Part shown: positions 53,392 through 64,000 of the stretch, one piece after another
Numbering within the stretch: the stretch's first letter is position 1
Layout of the letters: each line of letters begins with the position of its first letter
Assembly: GCA_032690845.1 (NCBI GenBank)
Contig: CM064424.1
Coordinates: forward strand, 37,089,511-37,153,510
Length of the DNA: 64,000 bases
Direction of reading: 5' to 3'
DNA from: Eleusine coracana subsp. coracana
Taxonomy: Eukaryota; Streptophyta; Magnoliopsida; Poales; Poaceae
Program-made: the position numbers and the translations under genes
The notes under the pieces: model-generated
Seen by the model: only the letters and a program-made list of their open reading frames with translations
Database searches by the model: none
What the model was told of the DNA's origin: nothing

Positions 53392-55924
53392 GCCGCCAGT
53401 GGTTGGTAATAAGCGCCGGCCAAGATTCCATTCCGGCCAAGAAAAGAGAAGATAAGAAGAAGCAGAGCAAAGCAGCTCAAAGGTGTTTCCCCCTGCTTGC
53501 AGTAATCCCGTGTTATCACTACTATTACCATGCTCCTTTCTTGTTTTTGGGTAGTAACAACAACAACACCGGTGTAATGCGAATAACCTTTTGGATTGTT
53601 CCATGGTATTATCCAGTCAATTTTGTTCGACGCTCGCCGCGTTCTTGACCTTACATTATTGCGCGTATCAGCTGTCCCTTTCTCTCTGTGTATCTGGTGA
53701 TGCAGGCACCCTGGACCAATCTTTTGTGTTCATCGATCTAGCCAGCCATTTCGTTGCAGCCTTATGCTGAAGAAAGAAATATATTTGGTGGCCTCAAAAT
53801 AAAAAAACAAAAAAAAAAAGATTGGTGATGCGACGAGCATGGGTTGATCAAATTTTTTATGGATTGAACATGGGAAAATGTATGGTTTTCCAATTTTATA
53901 TATAGCACACGCTTACTATTTGAAACGTGCCAATTTTACAGAATTTGTGTACTCTCAGATCTAAGTTGGGAGCATGCCTCAACGCGCTACTTTGTTTTAT
54001 CACAACGAAGGGGAGGGGAAGAAGATTCGTGCCAGATGTTTGTGTTCTTTTGCCCAAAACGCTTGCGCCCCAGGCACTAAGATGAAAGCAATCAAGAAGC
54101 TTAATAAAAAATTGATATAGGGTGTTAAATAACTTTAATATCCTCGCTCAGATTCGCCTCGTGGATCTGTGGAACGACCTCGTGCTTCTTGCCATGCTAC
54201 GGAGGACTTTCTTTAGACCTGCCTGGAAAATCTCGGTCGCCATGTTCACAGATGTTCTGCGGAGGTCGCAATCGCGCAATGTGGGTAATACTGTTTAGAG
54301 AATTCATGGATTCATTTCATAGGATACAAAGAATATCGCAAAATGAATTCATTTTCTAGTAGGTGGATATTTGGTCGATACTCTTCAAAAGATTTTCATA
54401 TACAGAGAATTGGATTTCTGAAATCTCACTACTCACTACTATTATGGTTGCCTGATTGCCTCCATATATCACAGACAGGCATTTGGCCTGGTGGAAGAGG
54501 CGCCCGAGTGGCTGCCCAGGTCGGGGCTTCGAATCCTGATCCTGCACCCACTGTAGTGGGCATAGTGCTTGACACTGTGCTGTATGTGGTACTGCAGCTG
54601 TGTATCGTGTAAAATAAATCCCCTTGCTCTTTTCACTCAATTTACATGGTCAGCTGAGTCACTATGTATGATTAGGGGAGGGTTCGGGAGTTTTCTCGAC
54701 TTACGTAAGAGACTCTTCTCTTTAGTAAATAAAAAAAAATGATATCTCCATTAATAGGCATAAGAAGAGCCAGCGGAATAATTCAGAGCGTAGAAGAGGC
54801 AATTCAGTTTACAGACAACACGTTCATGGCTGCTGTACGCGCTGATGCTTTGATCAGGCGAGTGAGTCGTGCTGTTGCGCAAGAAGGGAAAAGAGAGTAG
54901 TGACAAAGATGTAGGCCCAAACTGTCGTAATTCGTACGCGACGTACAGGTTCGCACAACAGCAGACATCCAAGCACAATTAGCCACATCGCACAACCTGT
55001 AGGATCTTGTCATATTTCTCTTTTTGTTGTTATAAAAAGCAAATGTAAATATGGCTAAGGGAAAAACATGAGCTGGATCTTACGAACAGCCGATTGCAAT
55101 TTGTTTTTAGAATTCTTACACTTCAATTGCTCATTTTTCTTTAATAAGTCATAAACCTTATCAAAACAGATTAAACACAAAAATATTTATTAACATAAAC
55201 AACTATAAGCACTTTGTGTTTTCAAGCTTATTCTTTATATAGGCTGTTTGTATAAGTTGTTTTGTCAAACGGTTTGGTTGTTTATGCTATAAAAGCAAGA
55301 ATAAGTTAGGTAAATAATTTTGATTGATAATTTAAAATATAAACAGTTTATTACATAAGCATAATCCATGTTAAAGATGTCTTAGAGCGGTCATAGTGAG
55401 AAAATAAAAGGAGGTAGTAAGAACTTTAGTCCAACAATAAACATTACGAGGGTAACTTTTGACATTTTTAGGGAACCATACTATTTTTCTAGATGGGAGA
55501 TCTAGATTATCCAATGTCTCGGCATCCTTTTCCCTAGTTCTTCAAAAAAGTTGTTCAACTTTTTATTTAGTCCTCGTCCATCATGCCAATGTTGCCTATT
55601 TGACCTTTTCTCTATTTTTATTTTTTATTCTACCTTCTTTGTCCCTATATTTTTTCTATTTCATAATTTAAATTGTATATTTTATTATTAAAATAAAGTT
55701 GTGATATTGAATCTTATCATTTATATAGTTAGAATAAATAAACAACATTGTTGGAATAATATATTTAGGAAGCTAAAAAATATTATATCTATATAACAAA
55801 TTATGTTAGTAGGTATAATAAATTATTTATATTGATGGAATAAATTACTTATATGGGTATTTGGAACAAATCAATTCATTGATGGAACATTCTATTTAAA
55901 TAATCATAAAAAATACGGAATTAA
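53392..55924. other. 3' end of the isomerase gene and intergenic DNA
   Basis: The first few hundred bases probably hold the isomerase 3' UTR; no clear polyadenylation signal was fixed. The rest is AT-rich and without a supported gene, except the SINE-like stretch near 54484. Confidence 0.45.
54478..54738 (+). mobile_element. possible tRNA-derived SINE
   Basis: A-box-like TGGCCTGGTGG (54484-54494) and B-box-like GCTTCGAATCC (54526-54536), 32 bp apart, followed about 190 bp later by an A-rich tail (AAATAAAAAAAAA). No tRNA cloverleaf ends are seen, so it is not a tRNA gene. No target duplication was recognised. Confidence 0.4.
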
Positions 55925-55933
55925 ATAATATTA

Positions 55934-56846
55934 GGGACAATTGCATCAGAGAACCTGTTTTTGATCCTAATGTCAAAAAAAGACCTCTTTTTTAGACTTT
56001 GAATATAGGATCTCTTTTTTAAATTCGAAGTAGCCGTCAGCCCTCTTTTCTACTTCTGTTAGGTCAGCTCGGTTTTTGATCTGAAAGAATTAAAATTGAA
56101 AAGAAAATGACATGATTGCCCCTCCTCTTCTCTTCTCTTCTCCTTTCTCCTCTCCTGCGACACCACAGCTGGTGGTGAAGGCAGCAGACGACGGACCCCC
56201 GCACTAGGCTGTGTGGCCGGCACGTGACTGCACAGGTGTGCATGTGTGCGGGCCGGGCATGGCGGCACGTGCACAGGGCCGTGCGGGCTAGGCAGAGTGC
56301 GGGCATGGGGTTGCCGGCTGCGAGTGGTGACATGGGCACGCGTGGCACGCGCGGCAGCGAGGAGCCGTATGGGCTAACCACGGCGGCGCAAGCATGCGCG
56401 CACGCGTGCGGCAGCATGTGGGGGTTATTGCAGGCTGGTTTCTTATGGCATTGCCACTAGAGTCAAGGTGCCAAAAATTTCTTAATTGCAGCTAAGTTTT
56501 TATGAAATTTTATCTGATTTTTTGTTTGAAAAAATTGATACATATTTGAAAAAATGTAAATTATTCTACAAATTGATTTACAAATTGGACTTTCATATTC
56601 ATACACTTCCTAGCTGAAAACAGGGGTAAATTTGCAAAGATTTGCTAGAAAATAAGTCTCTTTTTGCAAAGGCTTGTAAGGGTATAAACATCTTTTCACG
56701 TGAGATTTAACACCATTAAGACCACCAAACGGAATAGCGGTTGCTGCTGTCTTCAAATTTAAAAATGGAGTCCAATCTTGTAAAGTCTGAAAAAAGGTCT
56801 TTTTCGATATTAGAATAAAAAACAGGCCCGCTGATACAATTGTCCC
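55934..56846. mobile_element. Mutator-like element (MULE), non-autonomous, GC-rich interior
   Basis: Terminal inverted repeats start GGGACAATTGCATCAG / GGGACAATTGTATCAG and remain similar for about 110 bp. A perfect 9-bp target duplication ATAATATTA (55925-55933 and 56847-56855) identifies the Mutator superfamily. The interior (56110-56460) is GC-rich, unlike the AT-rich ends. Its longest minus-strand ORF (56417-56064) is Cys/His/Arg-rich with no known domain. This could be captured gene DNA (Pack-MULE). No transposase. Confidence 0.85.
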
Positions 56847-56952
56847 ATAATATTATTGCATTGTTTGTATTCTTATAAAATGTTGAATTATCCTTTTTAG
56901 AAAAAATAATTAAAATTGTTAAAATGTTGAATGATAATAAAAAAATTATAAA

Positions 56953-57879
56953 TCTCTACAATCTATTAATTTAGGTGAACATGTTCACATCATTAAAAAA
57001 TCTACTATACGCCATAAAATTAGAGATTGAATCCAAATCATACCTTCCATATCAAGCACCAAATTCAAAAAATCATAAACTTCGTTCGGAGTTCAAATAA
57101 GGCAAACTCGGACTCTATCTCATAGCCCTCGAAAAGTTCTATAACTTTGATATTCAATATAAGTCAAGATTCCACTGTTTTGGTTTCTAAATTTACGATA
57201 TAAAAATATTTATTCTGATTCGAACTCCTCTGTACAGGTCTCTGTGCGGGGCCCTATCTCATATCTCCGAAGTCCAAATAATATGATTCATATATGTTCT
57301 GAAAAGGTCTCGACGAGATCTACAACATTCATGTTTTAACTTTTCTCATTAGAGCATATTTTCAAGTCTAAAATCGTGTCGTAATACAGTGCGATTTATA
57401 TTCTACGTGAATTGATTTTTTCTAACGCATAAAGCTTCTAGAAATATTTAGCCATTGGGTTATAACCTTGGTCTTGCATGTTAGGCTTTATAGAGATCCA
57501 ATGATGTTTTATAGACGTCATAAAGTTATGAGAATCCCTCTTTACATAGCGAATTGAGTTTCATATCGATACTTCTCATATTTGAATATTTTTTTAATAT
57601 TATTTTACTTAATTTTGTAACATAACACTCAAATAACACTACATATGAAAATTGTTAACATTAGAGATAAAAAAATATTTATAATAAAAGTACAGTGAAA
57701 AATAATAGAAAAATTATTACTTATGATATATAAAATAGTATACTAAGAAGTAACAATAATAATAAAAATTGATCTTTCATGTAAAAGATATCAATTATAT
57801 TATGTAAATAATTTATATTTAAATAAAAAATATTTTATTTTTTTTAATCCATAGCAATACACGGGTACTTTACTACTAG
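56953..57879 (+). mobile_element. non-autonomous Helitron, copy 2
   Basis: Begins TCTCTACAATCTATTAATT after A and ends GGGTACTTTACTACTAG before T. Colinear with 35939-36860 but without the MITE. No coding region. Confidence 0.7.
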
Positions 57880-58117
57880 TATATGTTCATGGACCACATG
57901 TTTATTCAGCGTGAATGCTATAAAGAACAACATTGTTAAACGGGCTGTATCTAAATGGGTAACTAATGGGCCGAGTGTTTGAAGGCCAGGTTACATCCGA
58001 ATGTCATAGAGAAAAGAGCCTTTTGTGGCAACCTATAGGGCTCTCGAATTTGCAAGTATACAGAGTCTCGGGCGTCGCCGCCCTGCGGCAGAAGCACCGC
58101 CGCCGGAGAGGAGCTCG

Positions 58118-60748
58118 ATGAGGACCAAGCGGCTTCGCCTAATCGGCGATGTGTCCCACGCCGTTCGCATGGTGCAGTACACCAAGGAGGAGGATATGCG
58201 CAGCCTGCTATGCCAGATCCACGGATTCTACGAGGCGGCACTCGATCTGCTTCCGGCAGAGCGGATCCCCTCGCTGGCCCCGCGCCTCCTCCGCGCCGGC
58301 GTGTGCCTCGGCGTGCTCAACCCCGTCTCCATCATCATCGCCAACACCGTCGCCTACTCCCCCTCTTCCAACCCCCACCCCAAGGATGAGGAGGAGGCGG
58401 CGGTCCAGCTGCACACGAGGGAGTCAGTCATGTCCAGGATCATTACGGATATCGACGATCACGATGTCTTCGACCTCCCACTGTCGCCGGACACGGCCAA
58501 ACGCATTTCAGTCGCCCGGCGATCGCTCGAAGGCCTCGTGAGCTTCTCGTCTTCTACTTCCGTTACCTCGCGAAAGCGGAGGCGCTGCGCTACCTGCGCC
58601 TGGCCGAAGCCGACCTCCTGGCCGCCGTGCGGCTCATCGAGCGGGATCGCAACAACATCATCGACGACCCACAGAAGGGCAGATTCGGGTTCAGTGTGAT
58701 CTCCCTCACCACCAAGGTAGCCATGGGCTGCGCTGCCGTCTCTGCAAGGCACCCCGATGCAGACATCTTGATCAGAACATCGCAGTTGCTCAGCTCGTTT
58801 GGACAGGGCCTCCATGTATCTGCCTGTGCAGAATAGCGGCTCCACAAACTTGAAGCGCCTCCGGAGGTTGCTCAATAAGCAAAAGCCCATGCCCGAGGAC
58901 CTTGCACACCCGTGTTACTCGCAGCCTTTGCAACTTGCTGCTTTGCGATATGAGAACGCCACCAAGAAGACAAAGGTGCAGGAGCTGCCGTCTAGAGCCT
59001 TGGTCAAATGTACTGAGCAGAGGAAGAAAAGGAGAAAGGCAAAGAATGTGCGATATAGGTACTTCGCCGAATGTATGAAGCAGATAGCGAAGAGGATGAA
59101 GAAAAAGAGAAAGATGAAGAAATGCATAATAGAGAATAGAAATGTGAATCCGTCGTTCCGCTACACTCTAGCTTTGAAGCTCTTGCTCCTGGACAAAATC
59201 CACGCACACTACCTGGAGGCACTTGCCCGTCTGCCAGGGGACGCCTTGCGCAACAGATACTATGCCGGCCTCCTCAGGGCTGGTTTCTGCTACGGCCCCA
59301 TGGATCCCATCTCCAACATCATCCTCAACACGGTTTGGTATGCCATCACATTCCCCACGCCCAGTGATTTTGAGGTTTCGATGATCTGCACAAAACTGCT
59401 TCGGTGCGTCGAATGTGGCTCGCTTTATGGTCTAGTCGCCTTTCTCCGTGCCCTCTTCCACACACTTACGGAACATGATGCTGTATGGCTCTTGCTTCTG
59501 AGCAATATTGATGCTGCATTAGCCATCACAATGGCACAGCAACGAGGTCATGTCATGTCTGGTGCTTATAGTGACGCCTATAGGAAAGCGGCGCTTGACT
59601 CATGGCACCCTGCTGATCCTGACGCACTGTCAAATGTAGCTACGTTGCTCCAGCAAATGGATTTTGGCGAGTTATCATCTTTGTTGAATGGTCATGGACC
59701 ACTCTGCACCCATGGAATTGAGAAGCTCGTTTTGTCTCTACCAACAAAGTTTGACAAGGTAGAGGAACAGGTCTCACATCTGAACCAGGCAGAAATCCTA
59801 TCTGTCATCCAAAAAAGTTTTATATCAGAAATCAGGAAGAAGCTCCAGGCTGATCAAGAGTTCTTTGCCCGCAAGGCCAACACTGCACTGAACACTTATG
59901 CCATGAAAAATGGGTTCAGTATATTTCTTTATTTTATCCTCTTTTATTTTTAGATTCTATTGTTAGTTGCTTAGATATAAGTTCACATGTTGCTGATCTT
60001 TTCTGTCTTCTAAATTTCTATATACAGGGACAGTTTAAGATTCATATTATTTGTGGAGTGAATCCCAAAGTAAAAAGAGGTGCAACCTCACATATCAACT
60101 TTTGGGCAACAGCCGAAGGATCAAATATCACAGGCAATGCTCCTGTACTGTTCTTTGCTGAATGTAGCAACGGCAATGATGAAAATGACGAAGACGAACC
60201 GCTTTGTTTCCCCGTATTTCCTGCTTGCACAAGTTCAGGTACGCTCCCTTCCTCATTCTCTTAATTCTGTTCTGGACCAGTAGTAAATACTGTCATCAAA
60301 CTACCTCAAACTAACTCTTTAAGTATAAGTGCATACGTTGACGCACAAGTCAACACGCCCAAATATCAAACTTTAACATTATTTTAGCGCTATGCAAAAT
60401 ACTTATCATTATTTCTCCTCTTACTCTCTGCTCATGACTTGTTTTACAATCTTATTTTCGAGGGAAGTGCGCTGCTTTTACTGTGAGTACCAGGGAGCAA
60501 AGATTGTGCATCCGTACGATGAAGTATACCACGGGTGTAGTGAGGATTTCGACAAAATGGCTCATGGAAATCATGTCATCACCTGTGACTCACTCATTAG
60601 CACCTATGACTGCTATAATGATATGATGTGCACACTTGATGAGGATTGGATCTACTTTGATCCAAAGGTAGACCACGAGATTGCTGAGAACAACCCAATG
60701 GATGATGGTACTTGTTGGATAGGAATTGGGAAGGGTAGAATCTTCTAA
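58118..60748 (+). pseudogene. PIR2-like helical domain plus DUF3615 protein gene, frame-damaged
   Basis: Two copies of the PIR2-like helical domain are visible: YEAALDLLP...RLLRAGVCLGVLNPVS (about 58230-58350) and YLEALARLPG...GLLRAGFCYGPMDPIS (59200-59330). A Lys/Arg-rich linker lies between them. DUF3615 follows in two more exons: IHIICGVNP...HINFWA...PVLFFAEC (60028-60238) and RCFYCEYQGAKIVHP...EDWIYFDP (60467-60748). Such proteins form a large grass family of unknown function. First in-frame ATG 58118. The frame shifts near 58543 (FLVFYFRYLAKAEAL is in another frame) and near 58800. The best splice sites (donors 59914, 60239; acceptors after 60027 and near 60466) do not keep phase. So it is a pseudogene, or the sequence has indel errors. 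Element debris lies close upstream. Confidence 0.75.
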
Positions 60749-61889
60749 CATGTTAGCTGCTGGAACAAAGTTGTGTCCACGATTGTGCAAAGAAGATCCA
60801 GTCAGAGTTAGCATGCAAGCCGCCCGTGAATTAATTGGTAAATGTTTCAGCGATAGTGTGCAGTAGGTTTTTGAGACTGTAGTAGTTTTTGAGACACGGA
60901 TTGACGACCTTTATTCCTGTGAAAATCATTAGGGCCTAGGGTAAAAGAGTTTGCTATGGACTTGGTACCATATGACACTCAGTATCAAAACATAACATGG
61001 CCTAAAAGAATTTTGATGTTGAGACTGCCCTCTAAAGTCTAAACCAATACTATTATGATCCCAAATTCTCGCATAACTTCAGATTCATCGAATCGTATTT
61101 GCATCATAGCAACTTCAGCAATATGCAAAACTGGAGACTGATTGAACAAAGTGACTTGATTGAAATTAAAAGTTTTAAGTTTCGTTGCAATTTATTTCAG
61201 AATTTCAAGTTCTCTGGAAGTTCGCCCTTGAAATTTGTTGTGAATCCCATCAATACAAAGCAAAGCAAAGGGTAGTGACATTCAAGACCCAATCCATACC
61301 TGGCTAGTTCAACTGAGATCGAGAACCAAATCCTCTTTGGAACTCTTATTATTCAGAGTGTACCATTTCTCATGAGGAGCTCCACATGAATACTTTTCCC
61401 ACAAATCTGTCACTTTCATTGTAATCAAGGATCAACAAACCGATTTATAAGTTTCATCATCAGAGGGTAGTGAGTGAAGCTACTAAGGGAACATACACAG
61501 TGAGCATTCCTTAGCTGGTTAAAACTAGAACTGCATCCGGGTACCCAACTCCGACTACAGGCATGGAATTGCAATCTTTATGTTCAGAAATTTGGTTTAG
61601 GCAACACTTCTAACATCAAACAAGTTCAGTACTAGTTTACCAGAGTTAACTAACCACTATATAGGAACTCTAAATCGGCAGTAAGTGGCACTAACATGTC
61701 TTACACAGGTTAGCAAAATGCAAACTGTCCAAGACATTTCATCAATTTCAGTCGGGAAAATTTAGGCATTGTTCCAACCCTTGATCTATCACTATATAAC
61801 CTGTAATATCACACCAACGCAAGAAACAGTTACAGAGCACATTTTGAACCATACGCCTACCCGAGTTCTGGCGGAAAATTGGCGCCGCA
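60749..61889. other. intergenic DNA between two convergent genes
   Basis: Presumably the 3' UTRs of the DUF3615 gene and of the SecE1 gene lie here. No further gene, RNA or repeat was recognised. Confidence 0.5.
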
Positions 61890-62435
61890 TCAGCCGGAGA
61901 AGAAGTCCTGGAGGCCGCGGCCGGCGAAGACGCGATCAGAGAGCTCGGCGAGGAGAGCGTTCACGGAGAGCAGCGCGGCGGTGGCGCCCGCGATGACGCC
62001 GAGCACCACGCCGGTGGTGCCCACCACTTTCCCGGGCGCCGGCCACTCGATCTCGGACATCTCCTGCAGCACGCCGTCCCACCACCCGCCGCCGCCCGCA
62101 GCGGCCTCCGCCTCCTTCCGCGCCCGCAGCACCTCCTTCAGCTCCGCCGCCACCGCCTCCGGGCTCTTCTCCCCGGCCGACGCCGCCCCCTTCGCCTCCG
62201 CGCCTTCCTCCGCCGCAGCGGCGGAAGGCGCAGGTTCCTGCTCCTGCCCCTGCCCCTTGCTGCTCGCGGTGTCCTTGGACGCGGCGGCGAGGCGGCGGTG
62301 GCGGCTGTCGGGGAGGGAGATGGACAAGGAGACGGGCGCGAGGCGGAGGGTGGGGGAGAAGTACGGGCGCGCGGCGGGGTGAGACGAAGCCGTGGGGAGG
62401 AGGCTGGGGAACGGGGCAGTCGGCGTGGTGGCCAT
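61890..62435 (-). CDS. SECE1: preprotein translocase subunit SecE1, chloroplast
   Basis: SecE1 is the small clamp subunit of the thylakoid Sec translocase (with SecY1), which inserts and exports proteins with SecA1. Single exon, 181 codons. Residues 1-50 are rich in Ser, Ala, Pro and Arg with few acidic residues, as in a chloroplast transit peptide. An acidic Ala/Glu linker (about 60-113) follows. The conserved core is WWDGVLQEMSEIEWPAPGKV (118-137), then a hydrophobic segment VVGTTGVVLGVIAGATAAL (137-155) continuing to about 165, then ELSDRVFAGRGLQDFF at the C-terminus. One membrane span is expected, unlike E. coli SecE with three. The ATG is the first in the frame. Antisense ORFs over this gene are shadows. 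Confidence 0.93.
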   Translation of the reverse strand: MATTPTAPFPSLLPTASSHPAARPYFSPTLRLAPVSLSISLPDSRHRRLAAASKDTASSKGQGQEQEPAPSAAAAEEGAEAKGAASAGEKSPEAVAAELKEVLRARKEAEAAAGGGGWWDGVLQEMSEIEWPAPGKVVGTTGVVLGVIAGATAALLSVNALLAELSDRVFAGRGLQDFFSG

Positions 62436-62835
62436 AGCTTCTCTGGTCCAGCGGCTGGGCTCGACGATGGTGCTCGCGGCGTCGGCGGATAAGAGAGGAC
62501 GGGATGACTGGGGCCGCCAGGCTCCGTGAGCCGTCCGATCAGCAGTTGACGTATGCCATCATGGCCGAAGCACTCTTCTGTTAATTAACACATATTTTTT
62601 AGCTTTCAATCAGTTGAAAGCTTTCAGTCAATAATTTATTATTTTATATTTCAAATTTTTTATAAAATTATTTGTATAATAACTATAAATTATTAGATTT
62701 AGATCTAATGGTTTAAAGAGGTAACTGAAAGTTTCTCTAACTTTTAGACAGCTGAAAGTTAGCAAGTCCCTAATTAACAATATAAATAAAATAATTTTTT
62801 GAGCTTTCAATTCGGTTTGTTACTTTATATTTTTA
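62436..62835 (-). promoter_or_regulatory. SecE1 upstream region
   Basis: GC-rich leader to about 62530, then AT-rich DNA with repeated AGCTTTCAAT/CTGAAAG motifs that may be another short inverted-repeat element. No firm promoter element identified. Confidence 0.3.
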
Positions 62836-63065
62836 CTAGTAAAGTGTTTGTGCGTTGCTATAGACTTAAAAAATAAAAATTCTTTATAATTTAAATATAA
62901 ATTATTTACATAATATAATTATTAGATATATACAATATTATTGACATTTTTTACATCAAAGATCATATTTATATTATCGTTGGTGTTTTTTAGTGTATTA
63001 TTTTATATGTCAAAAGTAACAATATTTTAACCTTTTTTACCATATTTTTATCATAAATATTTTTT
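62836..63065 (-). mobile_element. Helitron, copy 3 (3' part, minus strand)
   Basis: Read on the minus strand this ends GTTGCTATAG-type sequence followed by GCACAAACACTTTACTAG and T, matching the 3' ends of the copies at 36860 and 57879. The adjoining AT-rich region also matches. The 5' end was not found; the right boundary is approximate. Confidence 0.55.
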
Positions 63066-63119
63066 TAATCTTTTATTAATAATACATATTATCAAAGTAC
63101 CTTATATAGAAGAAAAGTA

Positions 63120-63411
63120 AGATAGACTTCTACTTAGATATGTATAGTAGATTGACTAAAACTCTGTCATATAATCATGTCCCCCGGATATATAAGGAGG
63201 GACAGGGGTCCTCCTCAAGGAACAAGATATAGACAAGTCCTTATCACAGAATATAGGACATAGGGTTATTATTCTTCGGGAGGTCCGAACTTTTCTAAAT
63301 CGACGTCTTGTGTTACTATCGTCTCTCGATCTCACGCATACATCTCTATCCTATATATAAATTCTCTTAAATGAACTACCCTATATCTATTACTGAGATT
63401 AAGTCTCGACA
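63120..63411 (+). mobile_element. LTR fragment, gypsy-like
   Basis: TATA box TATATAAGG (63189-63197) followed by AGGGACAGGGGTCCTCC and a CT-rich stretch, ending AAGTCTCGACA. This resembles the promoter-to-end part of some grass gypsy LTRs. No PBS follows, so it is truncated or solo. Left boundary approximate. Confidence 0.35.
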
Positions 63412-64000
63412 GTTAATACGTCAGAAAGAGTAAGCACATGTCAAGTTTAATGGCCTCAATCTACTTCAAAATCAGATCGCAAGCTAACCAGTATTAAAGC
63501 GCACAAGTAATCACATTTTTGTCAAGACGGATCCCCACCAAATTGATGGTGACATTTTCACGATCCAGCGTGGGAGGCAATCATGCTATGAGGCTGCATG
63601 CATGCATCCATGCGCGATGTCATGTTTATTACCTTGCTGCAATCAATGCACAAAGAGTCGGCGAGTCGGCAAGTTCATCCGTCTGGCCGAAAAAAAATTA
63701 GACGTACTCGTTGAGTCCTGGCTGTACACGGAAGCTCCACGGAAACCAACGTCGAGTGCAATACTCCAAAGGCTTCACGAAAGCAAAGCAGGAGACGAGT
63801 CCAAGGTTCAGCTCTGTATAAAGTATCCACGACTCGGCAACTGGACATCACGGTGGCTCGGCAATTAAGCCAGCAATTTGGACTCACGAGTTCATCAGGT
63901 CCACTACAACTTGTCTCCGACTCGGCTTCAGGTCATGTTGCCTGGGCGTTGCCCCAATGGCATCGGGACACAGCCACCGAGTCGGATTTCAACTCTGGAA
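63412..64000. other. terminal region, no supported gene
   Basis: Short ORFs only. GAGTCGGCAAG/CGACTCGG motifs repeat. It may belong to a gene or element continuing past the window. Confidence 0.3.

Noticed and set aside
52251..53604. Long ORFs overlapping the isomerase gene on both strands (338, 391 and 240 codons)
   Set aside because: High GC opens all frames; only 52618-53391 shows a protein family.
54484..54536. Possible tRNA gene
   Set aside because: A and B boxes are present but acceptor and anticodon stems are not; fits a SINE better.
61879..62382. 167-codon plus-strand ORF over SecE1
   Set aside because: Antisense shadow of the SecE1 coding sequence with Ala/Ser/Pro low complexity.
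62580..62780. Possible MITE with AGCTTTCAAT/CTGAAAG motifs
   Set aside because: Terminal inverted repeats and target duplication could not be aligned convincingly.

Overview
This window is nuclear DNA of a grass (Poaceae), probably a panicoid. The evidence is the GC-rich single-exon housekeeping genes, a grass-type PIR2-helical/DUF3615 gene, and a dense pile of nested Athila-like Ty3/gypsy, Copia, Helitron, MULE, hAT, Stowaway and SINE insertions. No tRNA or rRNA gene, CRISPR array or prokaryotic signal was seen. Superfamily names rest on motifs read by eye, not on database searches.

1-34 kb is a retrotransposon nest. A fragment of an LTR (1-622) and a tandem array of palindromic units (794-1260) lead into element B, an old minus-strand Athila-like element with LTR 16266-17900, tRNA-Asp-type PBS, gag with a long Asn run, and protease. 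Element A (1670-12030, minus strand, 10.4 kb, two LTRs, near-perfect target duplication) lies inside the B protease. It keeps recognisable gag, protease, RT, RNase H and integrase, all broken by stops, plus an extra ORF between integrase and the 3' LTR. Element C (12401 to about 14465, plus strand) is a relative of A, reduced to a 5' LTR and partial gag, also inside B. Then come a plus-strand gypsy protease relic E (17901-18695), a non-autonomous LTR element D (18696-28217) that holds a 3.8 kb LTR-like insert, and a non-autonomous LTR element F (28218-33706).

34-45 kb is mostly anonymous non-coding DNA: a TC/TG microsatellite, a Helitron carrying a Stowaway MITE, another Helitron 3' end, and a three-level nest at 43.2-44.9 kb (SINE inside hAT-like element inside a LINE RNase H relic). 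A complete but decayed Copia element G (45032-51701) with a perfect 5-bp target duplication follows.

52-64 kb is the genic part: an intact cytosolic-type ribose-5-phosphate isomerase (plus strand), a damaged PIR2-like helical/DUF3615 gene (plus strand), and an intact chloroplast SecE1 translocase subunit (minus strand). Between them are a MULE with 9-bp target duplication and GC-rich cargo, a second Helitron copy that supplies the empty site for the MITE, and SINE-like and LTR debris. The three genes have unrelated roles (pentose phosphate metabolism, unknown, thylakoid protein translocation) and are independent units.

The most unusual signal is a set of about 14 loci, confined to the A/C element family, carrying near-palindromic decamers related to GCCGATCGGC. 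Most occur in pairs 20-21 bp apart, which is two helical turns. They sit in LTRs, in spacers and within coding sequence.
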